NCBI GenBank assembly: GCA_037179385.1
Contig: CM074180.1
Span: forward strand, 27,695,455-27,759,454
Reading direction: 5' to 3'
Length of the DNA stretch: 64,000 nt
From: Holothuria scabra
Lineage: Eukaryota > Echinodermata > Holothuroidea > Aspidochirotida > Holothuriidae
A program made the position numbers and the translations under genes. The notes below the pieces were generated by a model. The model saw only the letters and a program-made list of their open reading frames with translations, was not told the origin of the DNA and made no database searches. Below, in pieces: positions 15,101 to 27,000 of the stretch (its first letter is position 1; each line of letters begins with the position of its first letter).

Positions 15101-18002
15101 GATAGATTTTTCTTTACATTTTAGGCACAGAATTTTCACAATTTTACCCCTGGTGACCTCAAATGACCTTTGACCTCTACCAAAAACAATAGGCTTCTTT
15201 CTCTCAACATGACAAATCTATATACCAAATATGAAAAGTATCTGTTACTCTTATCTGGAGATATTGAGTTTACAAGCCATTTTCGAAGTTTTGGCAATTT
15301 TACCACTGGTGACCTCAAATGACCTTTGACCTCTACCAAAAACAATAGACTTCTTCCTCTCAACATGAAAAATCTATATACCAAGCATGAGAAGTGTCGG
15401 TCACTCCTATCTGAAGAAATCATGTTTAAAAGCCATTTTCGGAATTTTCCCAATTTTACCGCTGGTGACCTCAAATGAACTTTGACCTCTACCAAAAACA
15501 ATAGGGTTCTTCTTCTCAACATTACGAATCTATGTACCAAGTATGAAAAGTGTCGGTCATTCCTATCTGAAGATATCGTGTTTACAAGCTATTTTTGAAG
15601 TTTTCGCAATTTTACTGCTATTGACCTCAAATGACCTTTGACCTCTGCCAAAAACAATAGGCTTCTCTCTCTCAACATGACAAATCTATATACCAAATAT
15701 GAAGAGTGTTGGTCTCTCCTAACTGAAGATATCATGTTTACAAGCCATTTTCAGCGTTTTCGCAATTTTACCGCTGGTGACCTCAAATGACCTTTGACCT
15801 CTACCAAAAACAATAGGGTTCTTCCTCTCAACATGATAAATCTATATACGAAATATGAAAAGTGTCGGACATTCCTATCTTAAGATATCGTGTTTACAAG
15901 CGTCACAAACACACACACACACATCCACACACACGACATCACCATCGCATAGATTCCTTGCCTGCCTACGGCAAGGAATCAATAAGTCACAATATATTTA
16001 AGATTGTGTAAGAAAACCAGAATGCAAAAATGCATTGAGGTTTCGATGATACATAGATTTTTCATTTCAAATAATGCCATCATGCACCGTTACTCTTCTC
16101 ACTCAAATGTTATACTAGCATGTTCAAAAAATAATTTTGTTATTTCAGATGACCTTTGACCTCCATAAAGGGCATACATAGATAGATAGACAGACCAACA
16201 TACAGACAGGCAGACAAACAGGCAGCTATCTTGAAAAATAACTTTTAAAAGGGTTTACAACTTTTACCCCTGGAGACCCCAGATGACCTTTCATCTCTGC
16301 CCAAAACAAGAGGAACCATCTCCTGACCATAATGCATCCACTTTCCCAAGTAGGAAATGTATCCAAGCTTCCTAAACATATGATATCACGTTAACAAGGT
16401 TTTCAGACTTTGACCATCGGTGACTCCAGATGATTTTGACCTCCACTAAAAGAAATGGGGACCATCTCCTAACCATAACACATACACATAACAAATATGA
16501 ACTTCATCCAACTTTCCATACTTGAGATATCACATTAAGGAGATTTTCAGACTTTGACTCCTTGTGACCTCAGATGACCTTTGACCTCCACCAAAAACAA
16601 AAGGGTTCTCCCTTACATCATAATGCATCAACATATCAAGTTTGATATCAATCCAAATTTCCTACCTTGAGATATCAAGTCAACAAGGATTTCGGGGTTT
16701 GACAAAATGTGACCCCAAATGACCTTTGACCTTCACCAAAACAGATAGGGTTCTTCCTCACCTCATAACACATCAACATATCAAGTTTGAAATCAATCCA
16801 TGTTTCCTACCTTGAGATGTTGTGTAAACAAGGATTTCAGGGTTTGACAAAATGTGACCCCAAATGACCTTTGACCTTCACCAAAACAGATAGGGTTCTT
16901 CCTCACCTCATAACACATCAACATATCAAGTTAGAAATGAATCCATGTTTCCTGCCATGAGATGTTCTGCAAACAAGGATTTTGGGGTTTGACCCCATGT
17001 GACCCAAAATGACCTCCCACTGCCAACAAAATTTAAAGGGGTTCTTCCTTGCATCAAAACACATCAACATGTCAAGTTTGAAATTGTTCCAAGTTTTGTA
17101 TCTTGAGATATCGTGTAAACAAGGATTTTGGGGTTTCACCCCATGTGACCCCAAATGACCTCTGACCTCCACCAAAATAGATAGGGTTCTTCCTCACCTC
17201 ATAATGCATCAACATATCAAGTTTGAAAGGGATCCAGGTTTCCTGCCATGAGATATTGTGCAAACAAGGATTTCGGGGTTTGACCCCATGTGACCCCAAA
17301 TGACCTCTGACCGCCAACAAAATTAATAGGGTTCTTCCTTGCATCATAACACATCAATGATCAAGTTTGAAATGAATCCAAGTTTCCCACCATGAGATAT
17401 TGTATAAACAAGGATTTCGGGGTTTGAGCCCATGTGACCCTAAATGACCTCTGACTGCCAACAAAATTTATAGGGTTCTTCCTTGCATCATAACACATCA
17501 ACATGTCAAGTTTGAAGTTATTCCATGTTTCGTATCTCGAGATATCGTGTAAACAAGGATTTTGGGGTTTGACCCCCTGTGACCCCAGATGACCTTTGAC
17601 CTCCACCAAAATCAATAGGGTTCTTCCTTACATCATAAAGCATCAACACATCAAGTTTGAAATTAATCCAAGTTTTCTATCTTGAGATATCGTGTACACA
17701 AAGATTTCCGGGTTTGACCCCCTGTGACCCCAGATGACCTTTGACCTCCACCAAAATCGTTAGGGTTCTTCCTTACATCATAACACATCCACACATCAAG
17801 TTTGAAGTTACTCCAAGTTTCCTATCTTGAGATATCGTGTAAACAAGGATTTTGGGGTTTGACCCCCTGTGACCCCAGATGACCTTTGACCTCCACCAAA
17901 ATCAATAGGGTTCTTCCTCTCAGTATGGGGTATCTGTGTACCAAGTTTGAGAATTGTCAGATTTTCCCTACTCAAGATATGGTGTAAACAAGCAAAGTGT
18001 CA

Positions 18003-18047
<45 letters not shown>

Positions 18048-21000
18048 ACACACATACACACACGCACATACACACATACATACACACACACGCCATCATG
18101 AATGCATAGGTTTCTCTTTTCATCGAAACCAACAAATGACTATTACCTATTACATACTTCATGGCTCTTTCAGTAAGGTTATTATTACAGATTTCCATAG
18201 GCTAGGTTTTCAATATACGTATGGGCTACATGTTTGACAATGTCGAAGTGACAAGTAAGAACATCAAATTGCAGAGAAAAACTATAAACCTGGGCTCCCA
18301 AATGTATTGCAGATTGTTGTATGAGGATCTTTTGCACATGCCTTGTAAACATACTTTACATCCTTAAACATGTTGAGTTTTGTTGAAATTTTTCACTACT
18401 CGATCCTCTTTTGTGGAAGAAATATACGGTTACTAGGACAAAAACTTATGCAGAGCACAACAACTCTCTTTCCAATAAAAATATGAAATTTGAAATGTAA
18501 TTTCTTCCATTTTAAAACTAGAAACATTGTATTTTAAATTTTTCTTATGCTTAGAACTGTCCCTAAGGATATTATCCTTCTCAATTCAAACAGAATATTT
18601 TTTTCAAGATTCCCTGGGCTTAACTGAAGCTGCATTGAATACACCGTACAAAAAGTATTGTGTGTCCAGCCAATCACACTTGATGTTAAAAGAAGGGTTA
18701 AAGGCCCTGTCAAATGTTGGTATGTTAGAGGGGGTAATTATTCTACGAATTTTGGTGAAATTTGCATTGAAATCAGATGTGTGGTTCTCAAGATATGAGC
18801 AAGTAAAGTTGTCTCATTTTCAACAAGAAGTAAACTTGAAGCAAGCTCATATGACATCATATCCTCACATTACTGGACAGTCTTTTTTCAGTCTTTTTTT
18901 TTTTCTTTAACTTAACAACCTATTTAATTTTCTCCTCAACAATATCATACTATCAGAACATGATTGAATAAGTAGCATGGGAATTTCACAGTTTGCATTT
19001 CCCACAGGGGGATCAGTCCTATTAACTTTAAGGTCGACATTACAGACAGAAAAATCAAAGGGAAACAGAGCAATCCTTGTCAATGTAACCTCTGCTGCCA
19101 CAAGTTCACTTTAAAACACAAATCTAGTAACTTCATTTACTGATATTCTGAGAAATACAGTCTGATTGGAACGGAAATTTCACCACACTTTGTAAATTTC
19201 ATATGAAATCCAAATGTGATTCACTTATACCGCATCTAATGATCTTTTGCTTATATCTACTAACATTTTACAAATGTTTATTGTACCAATATACAAGTCT
19301 TTTCTGAAGTTAGTCATAAGTTTTTATTTTGCCATTTTTAAATAGTATTGTTGTGAATTGTTTGATTACTTTGTCCAATTGATGCTAAGTAATACTGACA
19401 GATTTAAACCACACACTTCATTAATTTTGGTGTCATGTCCCATACTTAAGATGTTTCAGAATGGCAGGCACTACTTTCTTTAAAAACTGTTGTCTGCCTG
19501 TCTGGTAATAAATACTACTGTACATTTGGTAATCACAGGCACTGTTTGGCAGGAAACAGGTTCCAAACAGCACCTGGCATCCAGCTAATTGAATTCTTGA
19601 TTACTATTGTTATCTTTATTAATAAAAGTAACAACAAACATATCACCAACCTTTTGTTTCACTTTCACCACTTTGGCTCACTGGGATCCTTCGTTGTGAT
19701 TCAGGTCCAGGTCCAGGCGGTCCTCCTGGTGGTCCATCTCTTCTTCCACTTCTGTTTTCCATTGGTGGCCTTGGAGGTGGTCTATCTCTCATGTCAAATG
19801 ACCCTGGTGGAGGAGGTCCTCGATTTCCCATGAGTGGGGGAGGAGGTCCTCTTTCCCTGAATGGCTGCTGTCCAGGTGGTGGCATGTTAAAATTGGGTCT
19901 TGAGCTAAATGGTGGCTGAGACACTGGTGGAGGTCCAGGTGGTCCACTGAAAGGAGGACGAGGAGGTCCACCTCTGAAGTTTCCACCAAAGAAAGGCCTT
20001 GGTGGTCCCCTATTATCAAATGGTGGCGGTTGCATTCTACCTCGTGGACCTTCAAAAGGTAATGGTGGAGGGCCAATACCCATTGGAGGAGGACGCTCTC
20101 TCTGATCATCTTGTGGCATTGATACTGGTAAAGGTCCCGGGGGAGGAGGACCAACAGGTGGTGGTCCTCCAGGTGTATGATCCACTGGAGGAGCAGGAGG
20201 GGGTGGCTCTGAAGTAGGGGGTTGTGATGCAAGAAGAAGTCCAGGGGGAGGTGGAGGCGGTGGCACTGGTAAAGACATCCCCTGTGGCATTGAAGATGGA
20301 GGAGGTGCCTGTGATGTTGCTGGCTGAAGGAGTGGAGGAGGCAATGGTGCACTCTGACTAACTTGAGGTAAATTACTTGGTTGTGGAGCTGGAGGTAGCA
20401 GAGGTGGTGGAGGTGGCACTGGGGTTGAAAGTGGTGGCACACCAGGAGCTGATGCTGGGAAAGGTACTGCAAAAAATGTTGAAAAAGTTAGAAATTTCTG
20501 ATCATTCAGTCATTTAATGCAACACCCTATGAAAAGGTTACTACCATTATTTACTCCTGCGTCTTGAGAGTGAAATATATACCAATGCACAGAATTTATT
20601 TCAACGTATCTTGAAAAAAATCCCCAGTTCTGTGTAAGGAGGAACAACTGCTTATACAAGCAAGAAATTCCTTGTACAATGAGCACACAGTAAACAAGGA
20701 AACAAAGTAAATAAAAACTTTAACATTAAGATCTTTTGGCCATGTTTTCACTGTTTCTGTAAATTCCATTATGCATGGATACTATTATCCACTTGACAGC
20801 CTGTTTGCTCTGTCCCTCTGAGAATTTGCCTCACAACTGCTTTGTCTGTAAGTATAAACATAAAATCTACACAAAGGAATATACGTAATTCTTTTGGTTT
20901 TTTTTTTTTTTACTTTTTCATCATATTTCCTACTCACATGACAAGAAATTATTGGTTAGCATTCATAGGAGAAGAGTATTCCATAAGTACATGCGTAGCT

Positions 21001-24000
21001 TCCTTGGGAAGCAGTTTCATAGTTTGGTTTTGACGAACAGTGAAAAAGCAAAAAGTTGGAAAAAGTACAGTTACATGCGGGTGAATCACTACAAAGGATA
21101 CCCATGTGGAAAAACAATTGTCAAAGCTTTAACAAAAATATCACACCATTTTACATGGAGGGAGAGGGGGCAGTGTTACACTGGGTGGTAGCAACTGCTT
21201 GGTGACTTCCCTCTGAGAATTTGACTCACAACTTCATTGTCCATAAGTATACACATAAAATTTACACAAAGGAAGTTATGTAATTCTTTTGGTCATTGCT
21301 TTTGACTTTTTCAGCGTATTTCCTACTCACACAACAAGAAATTATTGGTGAGCATTGGTAGAAGAGTATTTGGCGATTCCACAAGTACATGTGTAGCTTC
21401 CTTGGGAACCAGTTTCATAGCTTGGTTTCACAGAAAAAAGGGAGAAAGTTAGAAAATGTACAGGTACATGCTGTGAATCACTACACAGGATACTCATGTG
21501 GAAAACCATTGCCAAGGCTTAACAAAAATATCACACCATTTTACCTGGAGGGGGAGGGGGCAGTGGTACACTGGGTGGTAGTGACTGCTTGGTGATTTCC
21601 TGGATAGCCAATTGCTGATGTCGAAGTAACTCCTCATCACCTGGTGTATCATTGTCGGGTATGTTACTGGATTCCCCAATATGCTGTTAAATAATGTAAA
21701 TAGAGTTTGAAGAAGTTACAAATGAACTGCACATATGGAATGAACACAAGAAGTGTAACTTACATTGTAAATCAAGGATCCAAAAGGTGTGATTTAAATC
21801 AAATCTTTTTTTAGTCCAACTTCAATACAGAAGGTTGAAATGCTAAGTACCATAGATCTGAAAGTACTGCGATTTCCTGTCAAAGTTGTGAAAAAGTCAC
21901 CTCACTTATTTTGGCTACCATCTCCAAGAAAATAATCTTTTTGCCATGTTCATTTGCACTAGCTATTGAAAAAGTGACAGTACTTCCTCTCTGTTGGTGT
22001 CAAACCTAGAATGACTTTACCCCATGTACTAGTGTCATACCCTAACCATTTAACCCAGGAAAACTCTGAAGCATATTCAATATGCTTGCCTTTTGAAGAA
22101 AAAAAATATTGTAAGATTTTCTTACAAATCATGACTATATAAACATCCAGAATAGAACTTCAAAGATAATTTTTCTACTCACTTCTGTTTGCTGTTGCTC
22201 AATCATATGTTGCTGTTGCATCACTTTCTCCTGCATCATTTCATCTAACTTTGGAGGTGGAGGCCCTGGTGGTGCAACGGGTGGAGGAGGGGGAGGTCCA
22301 CTCATCCCTTGCCCCATCATCTTTTCAGCAGCCAACATTTGCTGCTGTTGCAGAGCTTTCTGCATCTTTTCTGCCTCCAATCTCTGCTGTTCTTCCTGTC
22401 TCTTCTGAATAAGCTCTTGCTGTTGCTGAAAGATCCTCTGCTTCTCCCTCTCTATCATCTCCTCTTGTGCAAGAAACTGTCGAGGGGGCAATGGAGGTGG
22501 TGGTGGGACTGGTGGCATATCTGACATATGTCCAGGAGGCACACCTTGCCTCTCCTGCTCAGCTTGTAACATCTAATTTGCAAAAATGAACACAAAATAT
22601 AACCAGCAGAAAATTTCACCATTTGGCTGTTAGCCCTCACAGACCTTGGAACTTTGAGGTGAGCAAGTGGAATTGCACACCATTACCCACCTCAACTGAC
22701 TGAAGGGGTGTGTTTTTTGCACAACTAGATACACAATGGGAACTCATTAAAATCTATTAAAGTTTAATAAAACATCACCCCTATCACACTCCATAATTTC
22801 CTGATGAGTTTGTAGCACACCTGGATTATTTAAACCCAAGGCCTGCCCACAGCCTATTGTGGTACTACTCAGGCAAAGCTTATTCAATTCATTTACATTC
22901 TGTTTTGCCATTTTCATTATTTGCAAAAACTAATCACTAATTGATAATAAATTCAAGTGAAATTGCACAGACAGAATCAATGTGGAGACCAGGATTATTG
23001 CAAATATGGAAATATTTGTCAAAATGGAGCTACAAATCATGTTTGCCAATGTAGCATGCCTAAAGACATGTTTTACAGATTCACAAGTATTGATGATTAC
23101 TGTACACAGCTCATTAACAAAAGTTGATCAGGCACTTGCTGAAACTTAACACAAAAACATTTTCTTTAATTGTTCCTTCAAACATAGGACAAAGGACAAA
23201 ACAAAACACTGGCCAACAATATGAATCCATGACACACATCAGGCCTGCTTGCTTCAAGATCAATAAAAATTGCCACATTCAATTGCCAATATCTCATGAA
23301 CTAAATGAGAAACAAGTAAAAATTCCACCAGAGTGATTAGAATATGTCGCTCTTTAACACATCAAAAATAAATTTGTCTTTGAACTATTCTTTTAAGGAA
23401 AGGAGCCCATAACTAATCCCAGTTAGCTTGGTAACTGTTCCATACAGCAGCACTATGTGATGTGAGTGGAATGAACTATACCGGAACACAAAGCAGCTTT
23501 AATTTTCTGCTCCTTTCATTGGGAATGTTCCCATCTGTTACCTACAAAAAGCTATCTTGTCAACTTGTGGCACTACATCTGGCATGCAGCTGGATTTTAA
23601 AAATCATGGAAATGCATTTGTGGGTTCCTTAATTTTTCACCATGGTAACCAATGGGAACCCTCCATTCAATGGGTTCTGTCAGAAAATAATTGGAGGTAA
23701 CAGACTGGTGATAACCTGTTTTTAGGTTCTGTGACTTTATCACTGCAGGCAGTCGGGTACTACATGATGGAGAACAGTCACTCTTGTGAAATTCAACTGC
23801 CTGTTAGTTGCTAACTATAGAAAGAAGTTCATTGCAAAAGGTGCAGTGGAGATGAAATCTATTGGCAACACAGGCATAAATTACTACAACAACAATGAGA
23901 CACAATGTAGAGCATTTACAACTGATAATTCAGGACAACAAAGAGTAAGCATTTAAAAGGCTTTCCTTACAAAAATTATTAGCCTTTAAAAATATTCCAG

Positions 24001-27000
24001 GCCTGAAATAAATTTAAGCTTAATGTTTAAAGGGCCAAACCTCTCACCCAAAACTACAGTTTTGGGACCCCTGAACCAAAATTCTCAATTGGCTCAGCTC
24101 TTTGACTAACAGCTACTTCAAACAATGCTGAGTGCCAAAGCTTATATTACACAGCATGTATGGTACTGAGAATGTTTTGATTATGTAAATTGAGTTTTTC
24201 TATACTCACCCTCAAGCAATAAACTGAGATTGTGTCTGGATGAGCATGAATTTCAGACAATTGTGGGAGGGGCTTCAGTAAGAAGGTTAGGAGAATTGGT
24301 ACTGTTTGGGGTGAGAGAACAAGGGCCTTTAAGTGAAATTTAACCTGTAAATGCAACTGAAATTGTCACTCTACTAGTCAGTTCTTTTATTGATATGTCT
24401 CAAGTAAAAGCAGAAATGCAACTATTTATTACTCCCTACAATTAAATAGACAATGTGAGATGGAAAAAAAAGAGCTTACCTGAGCAGGGGTGGGAGGAAT
24501 TCTTGGTGGTGCCATGTTGGGATCTTGTGTTTCTAGGGGTTTGACAAATTTAAAAAGAAAGGAATTAAACTTGAAACCAACCTGACAACACTACTGGATG
24601 TCATGCATGCAATGCAATACACACTGGTGCTTTCAAGTTGAACATAAGTAGCATTTCTGCTTTTTAAGACCTATCCGTTACAAAATCAATTAAAACAGTT
24701 TTTCCCTGCATGTGTATGGTATGTATCGTCTTACTTTTCATATTGACTCTCATCAAAAATATCTTTGAGGTTTAAAACACAAGGAGCAATTGGAGTAAAG
24801 AGAAACCCCTTTCAAGCCTAAAGACCTATTACAGCCACATTTCTAAAGTGATTTTATTGAAACACTTTTGCATGTCACATCCTATTCAAAGAGGTCATTG
24901 AACATTGTTTAATTTTACAGTTAGTGAAAGTGCTAAGACTTTTAAATGTGATGGCCAATTTTACTGCAGCAAGAAAGCCATTTTATTGTACGCTGTACTG
25001 TTCACTAGCTAAAACCTCATCTTTCCTACAAATGTCAAGCTTCTGTGAACACATTTCTCTATTGCTAGTAAACATGTTAAGTATGTTCCTCACTCCTTAA
25101 ATGATTTCTTAATTAATTATTTAAAGGGATAAATGAAAAAAATGTAAAATTGACAGCACTTGTAAACATCCTACCTTCATGTTCTTCATAATAGCTTCTT
25201 AATTTTTCAATGAGTTCTGCTTTTCTACCTGCAATGGAACAAAATTAAATTATACAGTTTACTTTTTGTATGGCCACTATCTGGGGGCCGTTCCACAAAG
25301 AGTTACGCACAATCTTAAGTTTGATTCACCATACTTAAGCCAACAGTAAATCATACTTAAGATCGTGCGTAACTCTTTGTGGAACGGGCCCCAGTACTAT
25401 TATACTGACTGCATACTGCTACATACATTACCCCAACTGTAGTTTTGTTCACTATTAAAACATTCATTTGGTTACTTCTCTTTGAAAGAATTCCATTTTG
25501 AAAATATAAGCTAGATTAATGATGCAGACTCATCTGGGCCTGGAGGATAGGTTCTTAGTGTAGCCTAGCCTGCATATATATTGAATGTTAGGCAATGGTC
25601 AAAGTGTCAAGCCACTCCAAAAAAAAATGCCCCATTTGAAATAACCTTCGAACTACTGCTTTACAAATTTATCTGGAGTTGTTATCATAAGGTCTTTTGC
25701 ACATGTCAAGTAAATATTTCTGGCACCTTTGACCATCTGGTTTATTTGCAACACTTTAAATTGACGAGGGATCTTGCTTCCCATAATGAGAGTACTGTCT
25801 GTACAGTACAGAGTTGTGTGCAGAGACTAGCAGCTCACATAAAAGATCAAACAATGTATTTCAGGACTAAAAACTATTGTTTTTGCAAGTCAAAAACATT
25901 GCGAATGTAATCACTAATGCCAAACACTATCATAGTATTGAGTAATAATGGTTCATATAATTTTTTGAAGTCATTTTAGTTGATACTATTAAGGTTTGAT
26001 CAAGATCTGTGACGATCCATCAAGCTCACAGTAAAAGTTGATGCTCAGCTCAGGGATTGCCTGCGTGGCATAACCATCTTACTTGTGATAACTGTGGCAT
26101 GTGCTATGTGTACTAATTTATCAAATGATGCTTACATGTACGTTTGGTGGTTCATTAATTCTACAAACAGAACACGGTACATTGGAAGGAGTGACATATG
26201 CCTATGTAGCATTGTACGAACATGTGATCTACTGCGAAGTACATGTAACTCCCTGATGTGTACGTTATGAAGATCAAGAACGGATTTGCACTGTTCAAAT
26301 AGCATCCTTATTTGTATTTACTGGCCTACACTTCCCTTAAAACTGAAAGAAGTGGATATTAAAATGCACAGGGGATTTATGCGATGCGTATATGACCTCA
26401 ACACTAAAACTGAAAGAGTATGCATACTCTTTTCATTTATATTTGAATAATAATAATAATACGGTTCTTATAAAGCACCTTACACAAAGAGTCTCAAAGC
26501 GCTGAATGTGTATTTGACTCTTCACATTACTGTTTTGATGCATATTTGACCATGTAAATATGCACAATACACAAATACGCACACTAATGAAAGCCCTGCT
26601 ATCCCGCATTCACGAACCCCATGTAGAGCAATCATGACAACCTTAGCAGTTCTGGGCAGCAAAACAACTGCATCCGATTAACGTATCTTAAATGGTTCCT
26701 TTCTGATATAAATATCCCCATATATTTTTTGTAACTCTTGTCCAAAACTTACATCTTGTTTGAAAAGAATCTGCAACTGAAACGCATGTAAGTCAGATCC
26801 CCCCCCAATTGGCCAACCTCCCTATTGAAATTTCCGAGTGCTTTGTGCCTCAATGTTGTACGTGAAACGAGAGTGCAACGTTGACTTACAATGGGCGGAA
26901 CTTCATAGGAAATATCAGGAAGGAGGAGGAGTTGTTTATTTGAGTTGACTCCGAGTTGAAACTGAAAAAATTCTACTAGTTGATAAATGACCGTCAAGTT

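Noticed and set aside
15136..17615. Several minus-strand frames of 84-134 codons over the satellites
   Set aside because: Their translations repeat with the satellite period and arise from the tandem structure.
17947..18237. Frames with (TH)n and (CV)n runs
   Set aside because: Translation of the CA microsatellite.
19789..20472. 227-codon minus-strand frame overlapping SF3B2 exon 6 in another register
   Set aside because: It is rich in His/Leu as expected from reading Pro codons out of frame, extends past the acceptor, and has no conserved domain.
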